DNA of 64,000 bases from Parvibaculum sp040216885 (GTDB lineage: Bacteria; Pseudomonadota; Alphaproteobacteria; Parvibaculales; Parvibaculaceae). Under the pieces are notes generated by a model. The model had not been told where the DNA came from. It was given only the letters and a program-made list of their open reading frames with translations, and ran no database searches. A program made the position numbers and the translations under genes. The number at the start of each line of letters is the position of its first letter. Within the stretch, counting starts at the first letter, position 1. The stretch covers positions 124,001 through 188,000 of the forward strand of contig JAVJOG010000017.1 in assembly GCA_040216885.1 (NCBI GenBank), written 5' to 3'. Below, one piece after another: positions 8,472-17,400 of the stretch.

Positions 8472-9494
8472 ATGTCCACTGTCCTCGTCACCGGCGGTTC
8501 GGGCTTCATCGCCGCCCATTGCATCCTGCAACTGCTGGCGGCGGGCCACGACGTCCGCACCACGGTGCGCAATCTCGCCCGCGAGGCGGATGTCCGCACC
8601 ATGCTGAAAGCGGGCGGCGCCGGGACCGGCCCGCGCCTCTCCTTCTTCGCCGCCGACCTCACGGCAGACAAAGGCTGGGCCGAGGCCGCGCAAGGCGCCG
8701 ACTATGCGCTCCATGTCGCCTCGCCCTTTCCCTCGGGCGTGCCGAAAGACGAGAACGAGTTGATCGTGCCCGCCCGCGACGGCGCGTTGCGCGTGCTCCG
8801 CGCCGCGCGCGATGCCGGCGTCAAACGCGTCGTGATGACGTCGTCCTTCGCCGCCATCGGCTATGGCCATGAAGTCCGCAAGAAGCCCTTCGACGAAACC
8901 GACTGGACAAATCTCGAAGGCGGCGGCGACCTCACCCCCTACACAAAATCGAAAACCATCGCCGAACGCGCCGCCTGGGATTTCATCGCCCGCGAGGGCA
9001 ACGGCCTCGAACTGAGCGTCGTCAATCCGGTCGGCGTGCTCGGGCCCGTCCTCGGCCCCGACTTCTCGACCTCGATCCAGATCGTGAAAGGCCTGATCGA
9101 CGGTTCCGTGCCCGGCATGCCGAAGCTCTCCTTCGGCCTTGTCGATGTGCGCGACGTCGCCGACCTTCATCTGCGCGCAATGACCGACCCGGCCGCCGCC
9201 GGCGAACGCTTCCTCGCCATCTCCGGCGACTATGTCTGGATGCGCGACATCGCCCGCGCGCTGAAGGCGCGCATGGGCAAGGCTGCGGCCAAGGTGCCGG
9301 CGCGGCAATTGCCCAACTGGCTGGTCTTCATCGCCGCCATGCGCATGCCCGAGCTGAAGCTGGTGCTCCCCGAACTCGGCAAGGAAAAACACGCGACCGG
9401 CGAAAAGGCAATGCGTCTCCTCGGCTGGAACCCCCGCCCCTGGGAACAATCCGCCGTCGACACCGCCGAAAGCCTGATGAAGCTCGAAGCCTGA
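8472..9494 (+). CDS. NAD(P)-dependent epimerase / dihydroflavonol-4-reductase-like extended SDR
   Basis: A cytoplasmic oxidoreductase of 340 residues from the extended short-chain dehydrogenase family. The Rossmann motif is VLVTGGSGFIAAH at the N-terminus, with Ala at the usual third Gly. The catalytic YTKSK (YxxxK) lies near residue 158, preceded by the Ser of MTSSFA. The family reduces ketones or aldehydes on varied substrates, and the true substrate is unknown. A GGAGGAA ribosome site precedes the ATG. It could act after the molybdenum hydroxylase, but the repeat between them argues for separate transcription. Confidence 0.85.
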   Translation: MSTVLVTGGSGFIAAHCILQLLAAGHDVRTTVRNLAREADVRTMLKAGGAGTGPRLSFFAADLTADKGWAEAAQGADYALHVASPFPSGVPKDENELIVPARDGALRVLRAARDAGVKRVVMTSSFAAIGYGHEVRKKPFDETDWTNLEGGGDLTPYTKSKTIAERAAWDFIAREGNGLELSVVNPVGVLGPVLGPDFSTSIQIVKGLIDGSVPGMPKLSFGLVDVRDVADLHLRAMTDPAAAGERFLAISGDYVWMRDIARALKARMGKAAAKVPARQLPNWLVFIAAMRMPELKLVLPELGKEKHATGEKAMRLLGWNPRPWEQSAVDTAESLMKLEA

Positions 9495-9500
9495 CCCGTC

Positions 9501-9533
9501 TCATCCCTCTCCCCTGTGGGGAGGGTGGGGAAG
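9501..9533. repeat. CCCTCTCCCC-type hairpin repeat between convergent genes
   Basis: CTCTCCCC-TGT-GGGGAGGG forms a hairpin filling the 42 bp between the converging epimerase and ferredoxin genes. The same CCCACCCTCCCC core recurs at 11174-11197. It is likely an interspersed repeat used as a bidirectional terminator. Confidence 0.6.
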
Positions 9534-9536
9534 AAA

Positions 9537-9857
9537 TCAGTGCTGGCTCTTCGGCATCGACACCCGCATCCCGTCGATTGCCGGCCCGGCCTTGATCTGG
9601 CACGACAGCCGCGAATTCGCCTCGGCGTTCTCGGCAAACTCGAGCATCGTCTCTTCCATGTCTTCCTTGGGCGGCAGCTTGTCCCACCATTCTTCGGGCA
9701 CAAACACCATGCAGGTGGCGCAGGCGCAGGCGCCGCCGCAATCGCCGTCGATGCCGGGGACGCTGGCCTTCACCGCCGCTTCCATCAGCGTCGTGCCGTC
9801 GGCGACGTCGAGCGTGTGTTCCTTGCCGTCATGTTCGATATAGGTGATCTTCGCCAT
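9537..9857 (-). CDS. Adrenodoxin-type (2Fe-2S) ferredoxin
   Basis: A small cytoplasmic electron carrier of 106 residues. Cluster ligands fit the Cys-x5-Cys-x2-Cys-xn-Cys pattern of P450-linked ferredoxins: C40, C46 and C49 within CGGACACATC, and a fourth in SRLSCQIKAGP. The open frame extends 20 codons upstream, but the ATG at 9857 matches the family N-terminus (MAKITYIEHDG). The ferredoxin reductase gene ends 49 bp upstream on the same strand, so the two probably form one electron-transfer chain. No cytochrome P450 or other terminal oxygenase is in the window. Confidence 0.93.
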   Translation of the reverse strand: MAKITYIEHDGKEHTLDVADGTTLMEAAVKASVPGIDGDCGGACACATCMVFVPEEWWDKLPPKEDMEETMLEFAENAEANSRLSCQIKAGPAIDGMRVSMPKSQH

Positions 9858-9906
9858 TGCGCCGCGCGCCTCCACTTGCACTTGTTGTTTGTTGTCGTTC
9901 CGGCTC

Positions 9907-11127
9907 TCAGCCGGCAATCTCCTTGACGCCGATGCTCTCGTCGGCGATGCGCGCCGGGTCGAGCTTCGTGCGTTTCGCCGTCAGCATTTTCGCCATCATG
10001 AATTCGGGCGCCCGGTTGATCGCATCGACCGCGATCAGCACGCCGTCTTTCAGGTAGAAAACCGCGAAGCTGCGTCCCGCCGCCGGGTCGCCGCGCACCA
10101 CGGCCTCGGTATAGCCGGTGGACAAGCCCACGATCTGCAGCTTGAGGTCGTACTGGTCCGACCAGAACCACGGCACCTGGTTGTAGGGCTTTTCGTGGCC
10201 GGCCAGCGCCGCCGCCGCGGTCTTTCCCTGTTCGATCGCGTTATGCACGCTTTCAAGCCGGAGCCGGTGGCCGTAAATGCCGTTCGGATGGCTGGTGCAG
10301 TCGCCGGCGGCGCAGATGTCGGGGTCCGACGTGCGGCAGAACTCGTCCACCGCGATGCCGTTCTCGACCTTCAAGCCGGCTTCCGCCGCAAGCTCCGTGT
10401 TCGGAAGAATGCCGATCCCGACCACCACGACGTCGCAAGGATAGCGCCCGCCCTCGCCGGAAACCACGGCCTCGACCTTTGTGTCGCCCTCGAAGCCCGC
10501 CACCGTCACCCCGGTCTCGATTTTCACACCCTCTTCCCGGTGCACGCGCTCGTAGAAATGCGAGACGATGGGGTCCACCACGCGCGCCATCACGCGGTCG
10601 GCCGTCTCGAGCACCGTCACCGCGATGCCGCACTTCGCCGCGACGGCTGCCACCTCAAGGCCGATATAGCCGCCGCCGACCACGACCATCTTCGCGCCCG
10701 GCTTGAAATGCGCCTGGATCGAGGTCACATCGTCGATGTTCCTGAGATAATGCACGCCTTCGAGGTCGAAGCCCGGCACGTTGATCTCGCGCACCCGGCT
10801 GCCGGTCGCGATGAGCAGTTTGCCGTAAGGAAACGCCTGCCCGTCGCCGGTGAGCAGGCGTTTGTTTCGGCGGTCGATTTCGGTGACGCGGGTCGAAAAA
10901 TGCGTCGTGACGCCGACGGAGGAATAATAGTCCGGCGCCTTCAGCTCCACCCGGTCATAGCCGATTTCGCCGGCGAGGAATTTCTTGCTCAAGGGCGGCC
11001 GCTGATAGGGCGCGTAGGCCTCGTCGCCGAACAGCCGGATCGGGCCCTCAAAGCCCTCGGCGCGCAAACTCTGCACCGCCTGCGCGGCGGCCTGTCCGGC
11101 GCCGATAATGATGATCTCGTCCGACAT
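9907..11127 (-). CDS. FAD-dependent NAD(P)H:ferredoxin reductase
   Basis: The 406-residue flavoprotein takes electrons from NAD(P)H and reduces the adjacent ferredoxin (putidaredoxin-reductase-like family). FAD motif IIIIGAGQAAAQA is at the N-terminus. The NAD motif VVVGGGYIGLEVAA is in the middle, and the second FAD motif DICAAGDC is around residue 270. The C-terminal reductase domain follows. The start is placed at ATG 11127 because GGGAGGGG lies just upstream and the Rossmann strand begins at once; the open frame continues 14 codons further with no support. Confidence 0.93.
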   Translation of the reverse strand: MSDEIIIIGAGQAAAQAVQSLRAEGFEGPIRLFGDEAYAPYQRPPLSKKFLAGEIGYDRVELKAPDYYSSVGVTTHFSTRVTEIDRRNKRLLTGDGQAFPYGKLLIATGSRVREINVPGFDLEGVHYLRNIDDVTSIQAHFKPGAKMVVVGGGYIGLEVAAVAAKCGIAVTVLETADRVMARVVDPIVSHFYERVHREEGVKIETGVTVAGFEGDTKVEAVVSGEGGRYPCDVVVVGIGILPNTELAAEAGLKVENGIAVDEFCRTSDPDICAAGDCTSHPNGIYGHRLRLESVHNAIEQGKTAAAALAGHEKPYNQVPWFWSDQYDLKLQIVGLSTGYTEAVVRGDPAAGRSFAVFYLKDGVLIAVDAINRAPEFMMAKMLTAKRTKLDPARIADESIGVKEIAG

Positions 11128-11472
11128 ACCCCTCCCGTTCCTCCGCCCACGGACCTTTATCCGCGACATTTCTTACCCACCCTCCCCTGGGGGAGGGCCA
11201 AACCGCTAAAGGCGGTTTGGGGCGGGGGCGCGGCCAATCGAATCCGCACCCGCCCAAATTTTACGGACTTTTACTACGCAATAAGCCGCCTGTCCCCACC
11301 TTTATAGGGCAAAACAGGGCGCCGCCGCGCGACCCGTCGCCGCGCCCCCACCTCGCCAAAAAATGACGCCTGCGTCAACTTTTTTGTGGCCGGCTCCGAA
11401 TCGCTAGGTCCGGATTCCGCGGCGCCGCCAGACCGGGGATAATTTGCCCGGCCGTCCGTACACGGAGAGAAG
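11128..11472. other. Gene-free stretch with repeats and a TGACGC palindrome
   Basis: No credible gene lies in these 345 bases. They hold the double hairpin repeat at 11171-11220. They also hold a perfect dyad TGACGC-CT-GCGTCA (11364-11377) with A-tract and T-tract flanks, which looks like a protein-binding site or part of the reductase promoter region. GGGATAA (11437-11443) lies on the opposite strand to TTATCCCC at 11473. Confidence 0.6.
11171..11220. repeat. Double hairpin repeat upstream of the ferredoxin reductase
   Basis: Two adjoining hairpins: CCCTCCCC/GGGGAGGG (11180-11197), sharing its core with the repeat at 9501-9533, and CCAAACCGC-TAAAG-GCGGTTTGG (11198-11220), a perfect 9-bp stem. 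Both lie in the leader side of the minus-strand reductase gene. Confidence 0.65.
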
Positions 11473-11515
11473 TTATCCCCGTTTGTGACAGATTTGTGAC
11501 AGTTCGATGACAGCG
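11471..11515 (-). repeat. Dispersed TGTCAC/GGGATAA element, copy 1
   Basis: Read on the minus strand it contains GTCATCGAACTGTCA, AATCTGTCACAAAC and GGGGATAACTT in order. The same order occurs on the plus strand at 40226-40284, with about ten bases more in the middle. Both copies lie at the 3' end of a gene read in the same direction. Confidence 0.6.
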
Positions 11516-12048
11516 GGCTGCCGGCGGGGGCAGGGCAGTGCCGATTCGCTCGATGCCCGGACCACCGCATAGTCGAAAACGAAGGCCGACAGGATCATGT
11601 TGCAGGTCGTGTCGTCGTCGGAGAGCGGCAGGTAGATCGTCGTGAAATTGTCGTATCCTTCCGCGAGCCACGCGGCTTCGCCATGCGCCACCACCGGCAC
11701 GCGGTCGCGCGCGGTTTTCCGGTGTATGGCGAGCACGCCTTTCACAGCGCCGGTGCCGAACGGCCTGAAAGCCTCGGAAACCGTCCGTCCCGTCGAGTCG
11801 CTGCCAAAATAGCGCGCCACCTTGGTGCCGGTCAGTCGATCGCGGAAATCGGAAAGATCCGGCAGCACGTCGAGCAGGATGATCCAGCCGGGATGTTCGC
11901 GAAGCTCGGGCGGGTTGATGTCGGCCCGCGCCGGCATCGTCCGTGTGCCGCGCTTTTCGCTCCAGTAGGAATAAATCGCGGCGAGCGGCGGATGCTCGAA
12001 ATGTGTCGGGCAAATCCCGACCGTCGTTCCTTGCAGCCTGCCGGTCAT
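11473..12048 (-). CDS. PAS_5-family (PF07310-like) PAS domain protein
   Basis: A soluble protein of 191 residues, essentially one PAS domain of the alphaproteobacterial PAS_5 type. It shows YWSEKRGTRTMPARADINP, then LLDVLPDLSDFRDRLTGTKVARYFG and DSTGRTVSEAFRP. Such proteins have no output domain, and the ligand is unknown. The start has a good GGAGGGG ribosome site. The last dozen codons (AVIELSQICHKRG) fall inside a short dispersed repeat that also occurs near 40.2 kb, so the C-terminus may be repeat-derived. It is divergent from tsaE. Confidence 0.8.
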   Translation of the reverse strand: MTGRLQGTTVGICPTHFEHPPLAAIYSYWSEKRGTRTMPARADINPPELREHPGWIILLDVLPDLSDFRDRLTGTKVARYFGSDSTGRTVSEAFRPFGTGAVKGVLAIHRKTARDRVPVVAHGEAAWLAEGYDNFTTIYLPLSDDDTTCNMILSAFVFDYAVVRASSESALPCPRRQPAVIELSQICHKRG

Positions 12049-12157
12049 GGGACCACCCCTCCATCCGGGCGGGAATCTGGGCGCTCCGCGTTAAGAGGCG
12101 CCTAAAGCCGCGCCATTTTGCTGTTATCTCCATCGATGCCGCGCTAGAAAAGCGGCC

Positions 12158-12646
12158 ATGAGCGCCGATTTTTCACGCGATATCGATCTGCGCGACGCCG
12201 CCGCCACGGCCCGCCTCGGCGCCGCGCTGGCGCCGCTCTTGGCCGCCGGCGATCTGATCCTGCTCAGGGGCGATCTCGGCGCCGGCAAAACCGCGCTCGC
12301 CCGCGCCCTGATCGGCGCCCATCTCGCCGCCCACGGCCTTGCCGAGGACGTTCCCTCGCCAACTTTCACGCTGATCCAGACCTATGAGAGCCCGGCGCTC
12401 CTGATCGCCCATGTCGACCTCTATCGCGTTGAAAACACAAATGAATTGCGCGAACTCGGTCTCGCCGAAATCGTCGATGAAGGCGTCGCCATCGTCGAAT
12501 GGCCGGAGCGCGGCGGCGAAGGCCTGCTGCGCCTGTCACCGTCCCGTCTCGACATCGCCCTCTCTCTCGTGCCAGAAGGCGGGCGCCGCGCCCGCCTCAC
12601 CGGAACGGGAAGCTGGGCCGCGCGGCTCGAGGGGCTGACGATTTGA
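12158..12646 (+). CDS. tsaE: tRNA threonylcarbamoyladenosine biosynthesis ATPase TsaE
   Basis: A P-loop protein of 162 residues working with TsaB and TsaD to make the t6A modification at position 37 of ANN-decoding tRNAs. The Walker A motif is GDLGAGKTALARAL (residues 40s), followed by the family segment DVPSPTFTLIQTYE and the HVDLYRVE motif. It is the first gene of a tight plus-strand run; its TGA overlaps the TTG start of the next gene. The ribosome site is weak (AGAAAAG). Confidence 0.93.
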   Translation: MSADFSRDIDLRDAAATARLGAALAPLLAAGDLILLRGDLGAGKTALARALIGAHLAAHGLAEDVPSPTFTLIQTYESPALLIAHVDLYRVENTNELRELGLAEIVDEGVAIVEWPERGGEGLLRLSPSRLDIALSLVPEGGRRARLTGTGSWAARLEGLTI

Positions 12647-13731
12647 CGACCACGCGAGACGAAACGATCCGCGCCTTTCTGGCCGCTGCCGGCTGGGGCG
12701 AGGCCGCGCGCCGCCCGCTCGCCGGCGACGCCTCGACGCGCCGCTACGAGCGTCTTTCGCTCAACGGGCGTCCCGCCGTGCTGATGGACTGGCCCTCAGC
12801 CCCCGATGCGCCGGTTGCCGCCGGCCGCGCCGCCTACCGCCGCATCGCGCATCTCGCCGAAGACGTTCGTGCCTTCGTCGCGGTCGGCGAATATCTGCGC
12901 GGCCTCGGGCTTTCGGCGCCGGAAATCTACGCCGCCGACATCGCGCAAGGCCTGCTGCTGCTCGAGGATCTCGGCGACGACGTCTACGGAACATTGATCG
13001 AGAAGGGCGCGGGCCCCGCCGGCGAACCGCTCGACGAGCTTTATCGGGCGGGCATCGAAACCTTGCTGCGCCTGCAAGTCTCGCCCGCGCCGGCGACGCT
13101 GCCTGTCGGCAACGGCGAGATGCATGCGGTGCCGCATTTCGACGACGGCGTCTTTCGCGGCGAGCTCGACGTGCTGCTCGACTGGCATTTCCCGGTGGTG
13201 CTCGGCCGCGAGGCCGCGCCGGACGAGCGCACCGAATTTCATCGATGCTGGAGCGAACTCAGGCCGTCGATCGATGCCGGCCCCGCAACGCTTTTCCTGC
13301 GCGACTATCATTCGCCCAACATGCTCTGGCTCGGCGCGCGCCAGGGCGCGGCCCGCGTCGGCCTGATCGACTATCAGGATGCGCTGATCGGCTCGCGTGC
13401 CTACGACGTCGTATCCTTCCTGCAGGACGCGCGCCGCGACGTGCCGCCGGAACGCGAAGCGGCCATGCGCGCACTTTATATCGAGCGCGCCAAAGGCGAG
13501 CTGCCGGATTTCGACGAACAGGAATTCCTTGCCGCTTATGCAACGCTTGGCGCCGAGCGCGCGCTGCGCCTGATGGGTCTCTGGCCGCGCCTTCTGAAAC
13601 GCGATGGAAAGCCGCAATACATGGCGCATATGCCGCGCACTGTCGACTATCTGCGCCGCAACCTTGCCCATCCCGCGCTCGCCGCGCTGAAGACGTGGCT
13701 GGAGGCGCATGTGTTGCGAGAGCACGCATGA
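12643..13731 (+). CDS. amgK: Anomeric MurNAc/GlcNAc kinase (aminoglycoside-phosphotransferase fold)
   Basis: A 362-residue sugar kinase of the phosphotransferase (APH) fold. The catalytic-loop region FLRDYHSPNMLWL and the metal-binding LIDYQDALIGSRAYD are typical. With the nucleotidyltransferase next door it matches the AmgK-MurU pair, which turns MurNAc into UDP-MurNAc and lets cells recycle peptidoglycan without de novo synthesis. The frame is open well upstream, but TTG 12643 overlaps the tsaE stop (TTGA) and has GAGGGG seven bases before it. The downstream stop overlaps the murU ATG. Confidence 0.85.
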   Translation: MTTTRDETIRAFLAAAGWGEAARRPLAGDASTRRYERLSLNGRPAVLMDWPSAPDAPVAAGRAAYRRIAHLAEDVRAFVAVGEYLRGLGLSAPEIYAADIAQGLLLLEDLGDDVYGTLIEKGAGPAGEPLDELYRAGIETLLRLQVSPAPATLPVGNGEMHAVPHFDDGVFRGELDVLLDWHFPVVLGREAAPDERTEFHRCWSELRPSIDAGPATLFLRDYHSPNMLWLGARQGAARVGLIDYQDALIGSRAYDVVSFLQDARRDVPPEREAAMRALYIERAKGELPDFDEQEFLAAYATLGAERALRLMGLWPRLLKRDGKPQYMAHMPRTVDYLRRNLAHPALAALKTWLEAHVLREHA

Positions 13732-14438
13732 ATATCCGCAAGGCAATGGTCATGGCGGCGGGCAGGGGCACGCGCATGCGGCCGCTCACGGAAACGTTGC
13801 CGAAACCGCTGGTGCGCCTTGCCGGAAAACCGCTGATCGATCATGCGCTCGACCGGCTGGCGGACGCCGGCATTGAGGAGGCGGTCGTCAATGTTCACTA
13901 TCTCGCCGACCTGCTGGTCGCGCATCTCGCCGCGCGCACGCATCCGCGCATCGTTGTCTCCGACGAGCGCGCCGCGCTGCTCGACACCGGCGGGGGCACA
14001 AAAAAAGCCCTGCCGCTGCTCGGCGACGATCCGGTTCTGACGTTCAATTCGGATTCCGTCTGGGTCGAAGGCCTCGGCGCCAATCTGCGCAATCTGATGG
14101 CGGCGTTCGATCCTGGGCGTATGGACGCGCTGCTGATGATCGCCGACGCCGCCCGCACTATCGGCTATGTCGGCCGTGGCGACTTCACGATGGATCCGGC
14201 GGGCCTGTTGGCACGGCGCGGCGAGAGCACGACCGCGCCCTACATGTTCGCCGGCGTCCAGATCATCAAACCCGGCCTCTTCGCCGACGGCCCGGACGGC
14301 GCCTTCTCGACCAACCTGATCTGGGACCGCCTGATCGAGCGGGGCCGGCTCTATGGCCACCGCATGGGTGGCACCTGGATGCATGTCGGCGCGCCGGACG
14401 ATCTCGCCGAGGCCGAAGCCTTCCTGCGGGATTTGTGA
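13728..14438 (+). CDS. murU: MurNAc-1-phosphate uridylyltransferase
   Basis: The 236-residue nucleotidyltransferase transfers UMP to MurNAc-1-phosphate in peptidoglycan recycling. The N-terminal signature MVMAAGRGTRMRPLTETLPKPLV is that of sugar-1-phosphate nucleotidyltransferases. LTFNSDSVWV supplies the metal-binding Asp and GTWMHVGAPDDL the C-terminal motif. Length agrees with MurU, shorter than glucose-1-phosphate enzymes. The ATGA overlap with amgK fixes the start and suggests translational coupling. A mannose-1-phosphate guanylyltransferase-like role is the main alternative, made unlikely by the kinase partner. Confidence 0.85.
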   Translation: MNIRKAMVMAAGRGTRMRPLTETLPKPLVRLAGKPLIDHALDRLADAGIEEAVVNVHYLADLLVAHLAARTHPRIVVSDERAALLDTGGGTKKALPLLGDDPVLTFNSDSVWVEGLGANLRNLMAAFDPGRMDALLMIADAARTIGYVGRGDFTMDPAGLLARRGESTTAPYMFAGVQIIKPGLFADGPDGAFSTNLIWDRLIERGRLYGHRMGGTWMHVGAPDDLAEAEAFLRDL

Positions 14439-14463
14439 GCGCCGACCCGCTACGATAGGGCCC

Positions 14464-17400
14464 ATGCCCGTCGATTCCCGCACCCTTTTCACCATGCCGC
14501 CCGGCACGCCCTTTCTGGAGCGGCTGGCGGCAACGCTGCTGGCCGACACGACGCTGGGCGGCCGCTTCGGCGCAAGCGAGCTTGCGGACATCACGATCTT
14601 GCTGCCGACCCGCCGCGCGGTGCGCGCGCTCGGCGAAGCCTTTCTGCGCGCCGGCGGAGGCACGGCGCTGATCCTGCCGTCGATCCGCACGCTCGGCGAC
14701 GTCGACGAAGACGATCTGATCCTCGATCCGAAAGGCGCCGGCGCGGACGCGCTCGATCTTCCACCCGCGATGCCGCCGCTCGAACGGCAATTGCATCTTG
14801 CCCGCATGATCGTCGCCGGACGCGGCGAAGACGAAGCGCGCGCGCTGGCGCTCGCCGCCGACCTCGGCCGTTTCCTCGACATGGGGCTGACCGAGGGTGT
14901 CGATCTCGCGACGCTCGCGCATCTCGTGCCCGACGAATTTGCCGATCACTGGCAGATCACGCTCGAATTTCTGAAGTTATTGACCGCCGCCTGGCCCCAT
15001 GCGCTTGAGCAAATGGGTTACATGGAGCAGGCCGAGCGCCGCAACCGGCTGATCCGCGCGCAGGCCGACCTCTGGCGCGCGCATCCGCCCGCCGCGCCGG
15101 TCATCGCGGCGGGATCGACCGGTTCGATCCCTGCAACAGCGGATTTGTTGAAGGTCGTCGCCTCGCTGCCGAACGGCGCGGTCGTGTTGCCGGGTCTCGA
15201 TCTCGATCTGGATGAGGAAAGCTGGTCGGTCATCGGCGAACCGGGCACCGCTTCGCATCCCCAATACGGCATGTCGAAACTGCTGCGTCATCTCGATGCG
15301 GCGCGCGAGGACGTCGCGCTATGGCCGGGATGCGAGACGGAAACCGCTCCCCGCGCGCGGCTTCTCTCCGAGGCGTTGCGCCCCGCCGAAACGACGGAGC
15401 GCTGGCGCGCTCGACTAGCGGCGATGAAGAAAGACGCGGGCGCCGCACTTGACGGCCTGACCATGATCGAGGCGGCGGGCGAGCGCGACGAAGCGGGCGC
15501 GATCGCGCTGCTGATGCGCGAGGTCGTCGAAACGCCGGCGAAGACCGCGGCGCTGGTGACGCCCGACCGCAAACTGGCGCGTCGGGTGGCGATGGAGCTT
15601 CGGCGCTGGAAGATCGAGGTCGATGATTCCGGCGGCGAGCCGTTGGCGCAAACGACGCCACTGGCCTTCATGCGTCTGGTCGCCGCGATGATCGCCGAGG
15701 ACTTCGCGCCGGTCGCACTTCTGGCTTGTCTCAAGCATCCTCTGGCAGCGGCGGGCGAGGAGCCGGCGTATTTCCGTGCCCGTGTGCGGGCGATGGAGCG
15801 CATCATCCTGCGCGGACCGCGCCCGGCGCCCGGCATGGCGGGCCTGCGTATGGCATGTGCGGCCGAAAAACAGGCCCGCAAGGAGTCCGGAAGGGCGACC
15901 GCCGCTTTCGAGCGCGACCTCGCCGAAACCCTCCACTTGCTCGATACGGTCGAGCGTGATGTTTCGCCGATGGTTGGGACGTGGCGCGATGCCGCGCCGC
16001 TCGACGCGCTTGTCCGCGCCCATGTCGAGACGGCCGAACGCCTGTCGGCGGCCGCCACGCAGCCGGGCGCGAACCGCCTCTGGGCGCGTGAGGAGGGCGA
16101 GGCGGCAGCGGATTTCATCCGGGAACTGATTGATGCCTCGCCGGCCTTCGGACCTCTCGATGCAAAGTCCTGGCCCCGCTTTTTCGATCAGCTGGCGGAA
16201 GGCCGTGTGCTGCGCCCGCGCTGGGGCCGCCATCCGCGGCTTTTCATCTGGGGTCCGCTCGAAGCGCGGCTGCAGCACGCCGACCGGATTATTCTGGGCG
16301 GCCTCAACGAAGGTACATGGCCGGCCGAAGCCGGCATCGACCCCTGGCTCAACCGGCCGATGCGCGCCGCGCTTGGGCTCGATCCGCCGGAGCGTCGGAT
16401 CGGCCTTGCCGCGCATGATTTCGTCGAAGGGGTGAGCGCGAAGGAAGCGGTGCTGACACGGGCCGCGAAGGTCGAAGGCACGCCGACGGTCGCCTCGCGC
16501 TGGTGGCTGCGGCTGGCAAGCGTGTTGACCGGCCTTGGGCACGAAAATGCGCCGCGCGCGCCGCATTGGGCGGTCTGGGGGCACGATCTCGACAAGCCGG
16601 CTATGAAGATCGATCCGGTTCGTCCACGGCCTGCGCCGCCGCTCGATGCGCGGCCCGGCCGTTTCTCCGTCACTGAGATCGAAACGCTGATCCGCGATCC
16701 TTATGCGATCTACGCGCGGAAGGTGCTGAGCCTGCCTGTCCTCGACCCGCTCGATGCCGACATCGCGGCTGCCGAGCGCGGCACGATCGTTCACAAGGCG
16801 CTCGAAAAATTCGTCGCGGCCTTCCCGGAAAAGTTGCCCGATCATGCGCTTCAGAAGCTGCTGGAGATCGGTGAAGGCGTCTTCGAGAACGCAATGGAAA
16901 GACCGGGCGTCGCCGCCTTTTGGTGGCCGCGCTTCCGGCGCATCGCGCGCTGGATGATCGAGTATGAGCGCGAGCATCGCCTTGGCGTCTCGCGGTCCTA
17001 TGCGGAGACATTGGGCGAAATCGAAATCGGCGGTTTGCAGCGTCCTGTCGTCCTGCGCGGCAAGGCCGACCGCATCGATCTGATGAAGGATGGCACGCTG
17101 AGCATCGCCGATTACAAGACGGGTAGCGTACCCAGCAAGAAACAGGTCGAAATCGGCCTGTCGCCGCAGCTGCCGCTCGAAGCGGCGATGGCGGCGCGCG
17201 GCGGCTTCCGCGACAAGGGCGTGCCCGAAGCGCTGGCTTCGCGGCTTGTCTATCTGCGGCTGACCGGCGGCGAGACGGCGGGCGAGGAACGTGTCACTCT
17301 CGATCCCGGTGGCGATCTCGCCGAGGAAATCTTCGCGCTGCTGGTCGCCCTGTTGAAGCAATACGAAGACGAGGCAACGCCCTATCTCTCGCGGCCACGT

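Noticed and set aside
6023..8872. 949-codon plus-strand frame overlapping the Mo-hydroxylase
   Set aside because: The translation is almost all Arg, Gly, Pro and Ala, typical of a shifted frame over a GC-rich gene. The IorB-like frame has full motifs.
11430..11515. Replication-origin-like cluster of TTATCC motifs
   Set aside because: The motifs read TTATCCCC, not a DnaA box (TTATCCACA), and they belong to the repeat that is also found at 40.2 kb; no AT-rich unwinding region is present.
11274..11570. 98-codon minus-strand frame near the PAS_5 gene
   Set aside because: No ribosome site or known motif; it overlaps the repeat and the PAS_5 3' end in another frame.
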